A stretch of 64,000 nucleotides of DNA from Diabrotica undecimpunctata (Eukaryota; Arthropoda; Insecta; Coleoptera; Chrysomelidae): positions 69,852,141 through 69,916,140 of the forward strand of contig NC_092809.1 of assembly GCF_040954645.1 (NCBI RefSeq), given 5' to 3'. The stretch's first letter is position 1, and each line of letters starts with the position of its first letter. Position numbers and translations under genes: made by a program. The notes beneath the pieces were generated by a model. That model was given only the letters and a program-made list of their open reading frames with translations. It was not told the origin of the DNA and did no database searches. Positions 1-10,771 of the stretch are shown one piece after another.

Positions 1-258
1 ACCCTTTACTTCCAAAAGATGATTCGGTATATAAGCTCTTAGATTATCATTTTTTAAATTACAATTTTGTACTAAGTCGTTTGCATCCTTTAAAGTTTTT
101 AATATAACTTTAATCCTATTTCTACCAATACTCTTTATTTCAATTATATTTGGCACTTTTAATTTTTTATGTAGGATATGGCCAATTGATAAGGGATGTA
201 AACGTCCTAGATTGTCATTGTTGATACCTTCTATATAAACATGAACAATATTAAAATT
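1..258 (-). pseudogene. Non-LTR retrotransposon ORF1 (gag-like), downstream part
   Basis: Reads as an open minus-strand frame from 258 to the window edge, with the pattern HPLSIGHILHKK, IIEIKSIGRNRIKV and AYIPNHLLE. This resembles the nucleic-acid-binding gag-like ORF1 proteins of insect Jockey/I-type LINEs, which coat the element RNA. It is the continuation of the frame that starts at 7882: the BEL element 264-7672 with its target duplication separates the two parts, and both are in the same frame once the insert is ignored. The zinc-knuckle part, if present, lies outside the window. The family call rests on remembered similarity; the frame continuity is seen directly. Confidence 0.6.
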
Positions 259-263
259 ATACT
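259..263. repeat. Target site duplication of BEL element (left copy)
   Basis: ATACT precedes the TG that opens the left LTR. The same five bases follow the CA that ends the right LTR at 7673-7677. BEL/Pao elements commonly make 4-6 bp duplications. Confidence 0.85.
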
Positions 264-862
264 TGAGGGGGCCTTGTAACTGGCTCCCTATATTCGAGGG
301 TTGGAAATCTTTTGATTCCAAGCCTTACTTCAAAGGACTTGTGAGTGGATGTATCTCCATAGGTTTGGTTCTTCAGTGACCGTTGAAGGATAAGGATTGT
401 TAATGTGAGCAAATATAACTCCAGAGAAATAAAATCACCTTTAGTTTATCGACTTATAATTAACTATTTTTAGAGTAAACAGGTTCAAAACGGCTCTAGC
501 TGACTATACAATATCAAATAATTATTTCTTTATCACACGTAAAAGAGAAAACCGTATTTATGAGAAAAAATGCCCGATTTCGGCGTAGAGAAATATTTTA
601 TACGTGAATTGAGAGTGAATTTAAAATCCGATGCCTCAAGGGCGATCTGTGAGAACTAACTAATAAAATAAAATTTGGTGCGTAAAAGTGTAGATTACCC
701 CTCTTGTATTTAGGTGTGAAAACTATTTAAGAGGCTGTGGCGCCGTTAAGTCGGCTAGCAAACTTGATATTAGTGAATATTTTACTTATTCTACACTAAG
801 AAAAGTGTAAAGAACTATATTTTTATTTTGTATTTTAAAATGATATGTTCATTTCTGGAACA
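264..862 (-). repeat. 3' LTR of BEL/Pao element
   Basis: About 599 bp, matching 7072-7672 almost base for base. On the element strand it starts TGTTCC at 862 and ends at 264. No strong polypurine tract is visible just inside it (863-885); the closest is a short GCGGGCAG. Confidence 0.9.
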
Positions 863-1005
863 TAGACTGCCCGCGTTGAAGTATTTACTTCAAAACGAAA
901 GAAAGAGTGATTTGAGAAAGTAAGCAAACTTAACTTAAATGTAATTTAAGAAATAACTATTCCTAAACTAGAGTAATACATATAAATGTGACAAAATTTA
1001 AAATT

Positions 1006-4000
1006 TTAATTTTCTACTTTGTCCACAGGAAGAGGACAGAGTTTTGTAATGGGTCTGTTAAAATATCCATCTCTAGTCTTTATTTTAACACTACGGACCT
1101 TATCGTCCTTACCAGTAAACAATTCTTGCCAATGGCCAGTGTAGGGGTGGAACTTTATCTTCCTTTAATAGAACTAAGTCGTTAACTTCAAGATTCTTCT
1201 GTGGTGTTAACCACTTGGGGCGATTCTGAAGTTGATTAAGGTAATCAATTTTCCAGCGTTTGGCAAATGATTGCTGAATCTTCATGTAGTTTTGCCAAAT
1301 TGTTAATTTATTGTCAGGTATTTCCGTCACTATCTCTTCAGGAAATGACGTAATTGGTTTTCCTATTAGGAAATGTCCTGGAGACAATGTATTAAAGTCA
1401 TTTGGATCATTTGACATAGCACAAAGAGGGCGTGAGTTTAGTACTGCTTCTATTTGTGCGAGAACTGTGCTAAAGGCTTCAAAAGTTAAAGTGGTATTGC
1501 CTAAAAGCCTTAAAATGTGATATTTGGCACTTTTTATGGCTGCCTCCCAAATTCCACCATGATGCGGAGAATGGGCTACAATAAATTTCCATTGGATTTC
1601 AGAAGAGGAGAGAAAATTGAATATGGACTCAGAGGTTTCCTTTTGTTTAAGAAATAGTGCAACTTCCCTCAACTGATTTCTAGCTCCTAGAAAATTAGTG
1701 GCTTTATCTGAGTAGATAATTTGTGGACAGCCTCTCCTACTGATGAATCTTTTTAAAGCAAGTAAGAAACTTTCGGTGGAGAGACCTGTGACTAATTCGA
1801 TGTGCACTGCACGAGTAACCATACATACGAACAACGCTATGTAGGATTTTATTTTTAGAGCCTTTCTTAAATTGGAGCTTTTTATAAGAAATGGACCACC
1901 AAAGTCTAGACCAACATTGGTAAATGGAGGGGAGAAACATGAACGTTCCCGTGGTAAATCTGCCATTAACTGTGTGGCTGTCTTTGCTTTAAATTTAAAA
2001 GAATCGTGACATTTATTAATTATTTGTTTTAGTTTCTTTGAGACCATTTAGACACCAATATCTTAAACGAAAATTGGAAAGAGTATTTTGAGGGCCTGCA
2101 TGACATAATCTTATATGTTCTCTATGCAGCATTAATTTTACTATGTGATTATGAGAGGGTAGAAGTAATGGGTACTTCTGTTTATATGGGACGTCTGAGT
2201 ACCTTAGACGACCACCTACACGAATCATTTGCTGATTATCTATGAATGGGTTGAGTTTTAAAATTGTTCTATTTGAAATTATCTCCTTATTTTTAAGACA
2301 AGAAAATTCTCGAAAAAAGTGTGCCTTTTGCAAAAGTTTTATTATTAAATTTTCAGCATTTTTTAATTCTGAAACAGAGAAGGGTCCAACATATTTTTCA
2401 TTTGGAAACTTGAAATTGTGAATATACCTGAGAATAAGTGTGATACTGCGTTGTAGTTTTGAGAAGTTTGAAAATTTGAGAGATAAATTTTCAATGAAAC
2501 TTATTGGACTTTCTTGTGCTAGATGAACTATTTTCTTTTCCTCGGGTATTTTACTTACATTTGGTTTTGAATCATAAGAAGTTAAATCTAAGTCATAATT
2601 AAGTAGAAGTGAGGGACCTTGAAACCAAAATTTTGAGTTTAGAAGTTCAGGAGCAGACATGCCTCTTGACGCAATATCTGCGGGGTTTTGTTTTGAGTTT
2701 ATATATCGCCACTTAAATTGTGGGTTTCCTTGTATTTCTCAGAAACTCTATTTGCAACAAACTGTGACCATCTCGAGCTATGTGAGCCTAACCAAGCAAG
2801 TACGATTTCTGAGTCCGTCCAGCAGTTTATTGAGTCTATTTGAGTTAATTTATTATTTAGAATTTCAACTATTCTTTTAGTGACTTTGCTGCATACAACA
2901 GCACCCATAAGTTCTAACTTAGGTAAAGTTAATGTTTTTATTGGAGCTACCCTACTTTTAGAGCTGATGAGTGTGGAAGAGACATTTCTTGAGCTATAAG
3001 TAACTCTAATATATATGCAGCTGGCGTATGCCTTTTCACTAGCGTCGGAAAATGCATGTATTTGTATACTACATATATAATTTTCAATAAAAAAAGGTCT
3101 GTGAATTTTTAAATGTTTTAGTGCTGAAATATGTTTGAGAAAATTTAACCATTCATTTAAGAGTGTAGAGTCTAAACTTTCATTCCACTGAATTTTTGAA
3201 AGCCAAATTTTTTGCATTATTATTTTTGCAGTTACTATTACTGGATTAATTAATCCCTTGGGGTCGAAAAAACTTGCGATTATCGAGAGCACTTGTCTCT
3301 TAGTGTAGGAATCTTTTATTTCGATTTCTGGCACTGAAATAGAGAAACTATCTAATTTAGAGTCCCAACAAAGACCTAATATTTTATTAGAATGATTTTC
3401 TGGAGATATGACATACGTGGAGTCAGTTGAAAATTGTGAAATATTTTCTAAAAATTGTGGTGAATTTGAACACCATTTGTGAAGAGATATGCCTGCCTTT
3501 TGTAGCAGTGCAGTGATTTGCTCATGCGCAAGTGTGAGTGTTTCAATACTATTTGTACCATATAATATGTCATCAATATAGCAAAAATTAATGAGCATAT
3601 CATGAGCGAGAGGATATTCTTCCTTATGCATGTTTGCGAGTTCAATTAAACATCGTGTGCTAAGGAAGGTAGCTGGTTTCGTTCCATAGGTAACCGTTTT
3701 CAATTGTATACATTTTAACGGCTCCGAGGGAGAGTTGCGCCACAAAATATTTAATAAGAAAGTTTGGTTGGGGTTTATTCTGATTTGTCTAAACATCTTT
3801 TTTATATCAGATGTGAATACATACTTGAAGAGTCTAAAGTTGACTAAAGTGTCAAATAGTTCTGGTTGTGTGGTATAACCCTTTAACATAATATCATTAA
3901 GGCTAAAACCAGAAGTGGTTTTCATGGATGCGTCAAAAACTACGCGCAAACGAGTTGTGAGAGAAGTGTCTTTTTCTACACTGTGGTGAGGCAAGAAATA

Positions 4001-6490
4001 TTTGTTTTCTGAGTGTACATTCTGCAGAGACAACGGAACATATTTTGCATGTCCTAATTCAACATACTCATCTATAAAAGATTTATATTGTTTGTAAAGA
4101 GAATCATTTTTTGAGAATTTGTTCTCCAAATTTAGAAATCGCCTTCGCGCCATTTGGAAAGAGTCGCCCAATTTATTATTTTCATTAGGCGTGCATAGGG
4201 GTAAATCTACTTGGAATTGTCCATTCGGTAGGATTTGTGTTGTGGCTTTAAATATTTTCTCAGCCTTTTCATCATCAGGACTTAAATGCTTTATTTCGGG
4301 AACTTCTTCAATGTCCCAAAACCTTTGGAGAAGATTATTTATATTTTCTTCTTCAGTGTGAGATTGAACAAATAAAGAAATATGATTCGAGTGTGAATAG
4401 TTACAGTTTGAGTGAGAGTGCATCTTTTTCTTAGATGAAACTTGTGGAGATAAGTTACCGAACATGACATATCCTAAATGAGTGTTTTGAAGCACTGGAA
4501 AACCTGCTCCAATATGAATTAAACCATCCTTTAATAGATCACAGTAAATTTCTGCACCTAATAAGAGATCGATTCTCCCTGGGGAGGAGTAAGAGGGATC
4601 ACTGAGCTTTATGCCAGCTGGTATTTTTATTTTGCTACGATCTAGAGGTACCTGAGGTATTTTACACGTAATATTATCCAAAACTGCACATGATACTTCA
4701 AATTTCATATCATTGTTTTTATATGGGAAAAATTCAATGTTTACCATTTCATTTGAGATGGAACAATTTTGAGAGATTGTGGAAATTTGTAATCTTTTAT
4801 TAGTGGTAGAGTAATTTAGTTTATTTACTAAATCCTTTGTTGCAAAGCTTGATTGAGATCCATTATCGAGAAGACATCTTGCGTGTACAGGTTGTCCACT
4901 TTTAGAGTAAATTGTTACCAGCGCTGTGGCTAGCAAAACTTCGTTTTTTGGATTGAAAGTTGAGAGAGAAGCGATGCAAGATGAATTTTGACTTTGTGTG
5001 TCTGAGAGTGGACAATATTCATTTGTCTGAGTGCTTAAGTGAGTAGAAGTGTTTGGTGATTCATTATATGAATGTGGAGAATTAATTCTTTGAGTAACTT
5101 GGGCATTATTACTCCTTTGAGGAGCATGAAAATGACTTTGAGAGGTATGTGGTGCACTATGGCGAGTTTGTGAATCACCCTGTATACTTGCAGAGGATTG
5201 AGAGGTTTGTGGTGCATTAAAGCGTGATTGTTGCCTATTGGCGTGACTTTGATTACCATCATGTGAATTTGAAGCACTTTGATTGCTTCGAGTGGGAGAG
5301 AATAAATTATTTTCATGAGTGTGAGAAAAATTATTTTCTTCATGCAGAAGTGTATTGTGCTTTTTATTGCAAATTTTACATGTGTATTTAGAGATGCATT
5401 TATCAGTAAAATGCTTAGTGCCAAAACAGTTTCTGCAAAGCTGTGCTCGCTTTACAAAATTAAACCTTTCTCGAGAATTTGTGTCTTTAAATAAGTTACA
5501 CTGATATATTTTATGACCAGTTTGTTTACAAAATATGCAATTTTCATAGCTAGATTTATTATTATTTATAGTGGATATATGAGCAGTTTTTTGAGTGACT
5601 TTATTATTAAACTTTGACTGAGTTTCAGTGTAATTAAGTTTCTCTAAAACATCACATCTTTTTTCTAGAAATTCAAAAAATTGTTTGAGTGTTGGAACAT
5701 TCTTAGAACCTACTTCATATTCAAAAGCCTTGTGAGAAGCAAAATCTATTTTTTCTAAAAATATTTCTATTAAAAGGAGGTCCCAATGTTCAATTGGAAC
5801 TTCGAGATTACTAAGAGCTTGAAGCGTTTGCTTCGTGTGTACAAGAAAATCTCTTAGTACCTGAGGAGTGCATTTAACTAGAGATTGAGACTTTAACAGC
5901 TTTTTTATAAGAGTACTAATCACTCGTGATTTGTCATCATATCTTTCTTTTAGAGTTTTTATAGCGATAGCAAAATTTGCATGTACTACTTCGATGCTGC
6001 TAATTAAGTTTAAAGGTTCTCCTTTGAGGAAGGATTTTAAATATATAAACTTTTGTACATTATTTAAACTTGAATTGTTTGTGATCAGAGTTTCAAATAG
6101 TTGAAAGAATTCATTGAATTCTGAGAAATTTCCGGTAAAGGTTTTCATGCTAATTTCAGGCAGCCTCGCACTGGAAACAGCATTATTATTTGAGCTAGGT
6201 ACTTTATTTTCTGTTAAATTTAATTCTATTATTTTTCTTTACAAACCTTTGAGTGTGTTGAAGTATTTTTCTTCAACATTTGCTCGATCAGCTGATTGTT
6301 GGTCGCTGTCATCAGTCTGTTCGATTTCTAATTGAATTTGTTCATATTGTGTGAAAAAATTAAAAAGTTTTTCTTTCCTATTTTCAAAATCAAGTATTTC
6401 GTTTTCTGTGTCTTTATTGGCTATAAACCATTCTGAGATACGTGTAATTGATGTTTTAAGTGATTTGCGCTTTTTCTTTAAAGCTTCCAT
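1006..6490 (-). pseudogene. BEL/Pao gag-pol polyprotein, interrupted
   Basis: Start ATG at 6490, natural stop TAA at 1006-1008. The first 83 codons end at an in-frame TAA (6239-6241). The same frame then runs from 6238 to 2702, with gag (DUF1759-like), zinc knuckles CIFCKQTGHKIYQC and CRNCFGTKHFTDKC, protease LLDNGSQSSF, reverse transcriptase with CYIDDILYG, and RNase H with AFSDASEKAYAS. A small indel near 2730 moves the frame to 2660-2016 (integrase zinc-binding region). A second near 2040 moves it to the integrase core, which has GLDFGGPF. A third near 1118 precedes the last 37 codons. So there is one nonsense codon and three frameshifts in an otherwise well-preserved polyprotein that would direct reverse transcription and integration. 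The copy cannot make full-length Pol as it stands. Confidence 0.9.
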
Positions 6491-7050
6491 TTTTTATTTA
6501 AAGTGAATTTATTTGCAAATATATGCTGAGCGAGAAATAAAAGTGAATGATTTTGTTTAGTGTAAATGTCTTTTTTAACTAAGACGCGATTTTAATTTTA
6601 ATAGAGTATTTTTACTAGAGTGATAAACAAATATTATTCGTGAGAGCGGGCTGTGAGACAATCTGTATAATAAACAATTGTCAGCTATCTTTAGCGATAT
6701 TGAGAAGAAAGATCTGATGTCAAATCAAAGCCATTAGTTAATGTAAATATTAATAAACAAATAAAAGTCGAGACAAATATCTACCAATATAAATTATGTG
6801 CATGCAGTGATTATAGAAAATATAGAAAGAGTTTTAACCTCACCAAATGTTTTTCAAGAATCCAATTTAATTACCGCTGTCGCTTACCAGCACATAACGC
6901 ACTTTTCACAAAACACACGTGTCTAATCTTGAACGAAGGTCAACTTGTGCAATCTTTCTTCTAGGGACGAGAAACCATTATTCTTTCTTCCTGTTGCTCT
7001 CCGGCGTGTGTAATCCTTTTCTTTCTTCAGTCCTGTTTCATCAAATAATC

Positions 7051-7067
7051 TGTGCTCGATAGGACCA
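7051..7067 (-). other. Candidate primer binding site of BEL element
   Basis: Four bases inside the 5' LTR, the element strand reads TGGTCCTATCGAGCACA. It begins with the TGG expected to pair with a tRNA 3' CCA. I cannot assign the tRNA. Confidence 0.45.
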
Positions 7068-7071
7068 CGAA

Positions 7072-7672
7072 TGAGTGGGAGCCTTGTAACTGGCTCCCTA
7101 TATTCGAGGGTTGGAAATCTTTTGATTCCAAGCCTTACTTCAAAGGACTTGTGAGTGGATGTATCTCCATAGGTTTGGTTCTTCAGTGACCGTTGAAGGA
7201 TAAGGATTGTTAATGTGAGCAAATATAACTCCAGAGAAATAAAATCACCTTTAGTTTATTCACTTATAATTAACTATTTTTAGAGTAAACAGGTTCAAAA
7301 CGGCTCTAGCTGACTATACAATATCAAATAATTATTTCTTTATCACACGTAAAAGAGAAAACCGTATTTATGAGAAAAAATGCCCGATTTCGGCGTAGAG
7401 AAATATTTTATACGTGAATTGAGAGTGAATTTAAAATCCGATGCCTCAAGGGCGATCTGTGAGAACTAACTAATAAAATAAAATTTGGTGCGTAAAAGTG
7501 TAGATTACCCCTCTTGTATTTAGGTGTGAAAACTATTTAAGAGGCTGTGGCGCCGTTAAGTCGGCTAGCAAACTTGATATTAGTGAATATTTTACTTATT
7601 CTACACTAAGAAAAGTGTAAAGAACTATATTTTTATTTTGTATTTTAAAATGATATGTTCATTTCTGGAACA
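7072..7672 (-). repeat. 5' LTR of BEL/Pao element
   Basis: About 601 bp, TG...CA, nearly identical to 264-862. It should carry the element's promoter and polyadenylation signals. The following 580 bp (7071-6491) are the untranslated leader. Confidence 0.9.
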
Positions 7673-7677
7673 ATACT
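7673..7677. repeat. Target site duplication of BEL element (right copy)
   Basis: ATACT directly after the right LTR, identical to 259-263. Confidence 0.85.
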
Positions 7678-7882
7678 TATCTGACAAAACATTGAACAGA
7701 CGAGTTTCGTTTGTGTGTGATTTATCAGAAGTTTTTTCTACCATGTTTTGATTGCCTTTTAATGAGTTTATATCCGTGTCCATTTCTACGTTACTAATAT
7801 GAATTTGATTTTCAACTGAACTGATCTCTTCGTTTATCAAAAACACATCCGCACAAGTCCTAGGGTCACTAAACTCCCCCAT
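7673..7882 (-). pseudogene. Non-LTR retrotransposon ORF1, N-terminal part
   Basis: An ATG at 7882 (MGEFSDPRTCADVF) opens a frame of about 70 codons that reaches the BEL insertion point in phase with the segment 258-1. This is a low-complexity acidic/polar N-terminus, as in LINE gag-like ORF1 proteins. Nothing further upstream is recognisable, so the LINE promoter or 5' end is undefined. The insertion destroys the gene. Confidence 0.55.
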
Positions 7883-10623
7883 TAGGGGAGTCTTTTAAAA
7901 CCAACTGTATAACTTTAAATGTATATGTTTATTTACAAACACCTAAACTAAAAACCCAAATAAATCGAAAACCGGTTGGTTCTGTGTACAAACGGAGCAA
8001 ATTATTAACGTCCTAATTGTACGAAGTTCGAATCGGTACTGAATAAGTAAGCTTAATAAACTAAAATAATTGTCCAGGAATCCAAAATGACATCCATTTT
8101 TAAGGAACCAAGTTGTTGTTGATGGTAAATTGAGGGAACTGTACCAAGACCCTATGTACCCTATGGGGTAAAATAACCAGAAATAATACCGAAAAAGTAT
8201 TCTTTTGCCACATAACCTTTTAATTTTTATGAAAACTTTGTTGCTTAGAAATTTGATTCTACTAAGGATCTGCACTGTTCAGGTGTCTATTTTCATTTTG
8301 AATCTGATATATTTTGACTACAAATCTATGTAATGTGTGTTGTATTTTACGTCATACTATTTTAATGCTCACAGTTAGCTCAGAACTGCTAGAAGGCTAA
8401 GAAAGAACCAATAAGGTTAGAAGTCCAAACCAGTTTTTTGTGGGTCTGGCTTTGATAAGTCGCTTCATGCTGCTAAAAAATATAATTCTCGACAACATTT
8501 AATATCATAATGGTTGGTAGTAGTCCCTTTTGAAGTATTTTTTAATATTTCATACCATTTCCTGTACTTTTAATAAATTCAAAACATCCTTACCCTGAAA
8601 CTGACATATTTATAACTTCACATCATCATTCCTTTAGAAAATTTTACGGTCTATTTTAAACAGTCCTTGTGAAAAGCTTCATGCTTAGTACGAATTATTA
8701 GTATTAGTTTTTTAAACCACGAGTATACTTTTAAATTATTACCTACTCAATGGTTACCAATTAATGAATGATTTTATTCAGCTGTAACTTGCATTAAAGT
8801 ATTTATGCGACATTTTTTTAAAAACGGTGCAAACTAATATTCTCCTATTCGTATTAAAGATAGTTTTGACTGATCCAGGCTTTTACCGATTTTGTTTTTA
8901 AGATACTTCGTATTTCCCACTAATGCTTTATTAGATTTAGCACTGTAGTTTTGGGTAATTAAATTTATCTGCCACTTTACGGATATTACTATTACTTTTT
9001 TTTAGTTAAAAAACAAAATTGCACGCACCTGAACGTAACATTCTTGTGGGACATCTTAAACCAAACCATCTGTGACATTTCTAACAACTAAATTAAAGAG
9101 ATAGCCATGAGTATATCTGCATTATCTAAGATCTGTAATAATAATTTCTTACTTTTACTTTTGGCACAGAAAGATGTCCCTTTAAATGTTTCTAAGTTTA
9201 GAACTGGAATCAATCCACACCCAATTCTACGCACTTAACAGCTTATCTTTGAAACAAACTTTTAAATTGCTAGCGACACTCCGACACTCGGTTTCTGATG
9301 CGTCGTTGGTGATAGCGTTGAGCGTACTATGTAGCATAATATTTTTTCTTTCTTTTCTTTCTTTTCTTTCAAAATATTAAATATATTAAAATTTATTTGA
9401 TACGCCCCTGGCTGATGGCGTGAGCTGAAATCAAAATTAACAACGTAGTTGTAGAATTTGGCGTCGCCTCAATTACGTTTTAATTTTAAAAGTTTCCACA
9501 AAAATTTGTATACCGGTACTTTACGGTTCAATTTCTTCTCCAGAGCGTCGCGAAAGGGAGATTCTACTGGCCTTCATGTAAACCTAATACGACCTATACG
9601 AAGATTTACGAAGATCAAAAGGGAAGCAATGGAGGTGCTAGGCAAGTAAACGCCATTTTTGTGAGAGTTTTTGAAAAACCGTCAAGTTTCCCTTAATTGC
9701 ACGTGTGTGGTGAGAAGAAATTAATTTGAGATTAAACTGCCGTTTATTGTAAGTTGTATCCTATTTCAAGGGACTTCATAACAGAGTCCTGAGGGCTAAG
9801 TAAGCTGGTTAACGAACTTTTTTAATAATTTAAAAAGAAATAACTAGCAATTGAAGCGAGTAGTTTTGTTAAATTTCTCTCGATAAACATTTATCTTTAA
9901 TATGCTAAGATTTGCTCTTATATCAATTTAAAAGTTTGATATCAAGCACAGATCTTTAGTAAATCTTTTCCATGTACTTTCGCTCCTAGAGCATCTTCAG
10001 GTGCATCTGAAATAAGCCACAAAACGTTTTTTCAACTGAAGGAAAATTAATAAAATTCGACAAAAAGTTGATGGTTGATAAAAAAAAAATTTAATATAAC
10101 GTTTTAAACTTACTTTGTCAAAATTATAGGCTATCCAACAATTCGATGAATGTCATAAACTTTAAATAATATATTTACAAAACACTAGACAAAGGACAAA
10201 GAGTTCATTTTTTTTTTAAATTTGAAGAAGCTACATAGTTTCAGCAGGAGAGAGGTCTTAACGGAAATGTTAAAGTGACATCTGACATATGACAACTTGG
10301 ATGGGTGGTCACAATCATGGTACTGTGATCTGCACATTTCAAAATTCTATGAAACTGAACATTGACCAAAGGTCCAACTGACAAAACTATAGAAACTCAA
10401 CTGGTAAAATATGAAATTATCCAGATTACTTCATGTAGATTGCATAATCCAGATCTCACACTCAAACCTGCCCTTAATAACTTGGGTGTTAGTTTGGGGC
10501 AACTAAAGTGGACATAGAGTGTGAATGTAGGAACTAGACTAACCAATCTATTAGATAGTGGGTGGTTGACTACAATAAAAAGGTCTACCAAGCACTATCA
10601 ATACTGTAGAAAAGAAGAGATCG
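7883..10623. other. No recognisable gene
   Basis: AT-rich sequence with no convincing open frame. The only simple repeat seen is a (TTTCT)n run at about 9344-9372. 7883-8280 may hold the 5' region of the LINE whose ORF1 starts at 7882. 10230-10620 is less AT-rich but I recognise nothing in it. Confidence 0.5.
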
Positions 10624-10633
10624 AACTATGAAA
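10624..10633. repeat. Target site duplication of I-type LINE (left)
   Basis: AACTATGAAA next to the poly(T) on the plus strand (the poly(A) side of the element). The same ten bases occur at 16100-16109 beyond the other end. An eleventh base, T, is ambiguous with the tail. Confidence 0.85.
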
Positions 10634-10634
10634 T

Positions 10635-10651
10635 TTTTTTTTTTTTTTTTT
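10635..10651 (-). other. Poly(A) tail of I-type LINE
   Basis: An uninterrupted T run on the plus strand directly next to the duplicated target site. It is the reverse complement of the element's 3' poly(A). Confidence 0.85.
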
Positions 10652-10771
10652 ATTTCGAATTAACGTGTCTCAACATCTTAGGTCATTGACACGGGAGCAA
10701 AGGTTTACAATAGTACTTACAAAGTTATGATACAAAGTTTACAATTGTGAAGAATAAAAATATTATGTAAA

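Larger units (their letters stand above)
264..7672 (-). mobile_element. BEL/Pao LTR retrotransposon, nearly complete
   Basis: A 7.4-kb element read on the minus strand: 5' LTR 7072-7672, untranslated leader, a damaged gag-pol frame 6490-1006, then 3' LTR 862-264. The LTRs are about 600 bp, begin TG and end CA, and are flanked by ATACT duplications. I see only two substitutions (near 437-440 against 7248-7251) plus a 2-bp length difference at one edge, so the insertion is recent. The domain order (gag, zinc knuckles, aspartic protease, reverse transcriptase, RNase H, integrase) and the DUF1759-type gag point to BEL/Pao. It lies inside another retroelement's ORF1. Confidence 0.92.

Noticed and set aside
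6923..7222. 99-codon minus-strand frame across the 5' LTR and leader
   Set aside because: It spans the LTR boundary and primer-binding region; gag starts at 6490 and nothing in it resembles a BEL protein.
7943..8275. 110-codon minus-strand frame
   Set aside because: Aromatic/Ile-rich composition expected from AT-rich non-coding DNA; no motif.
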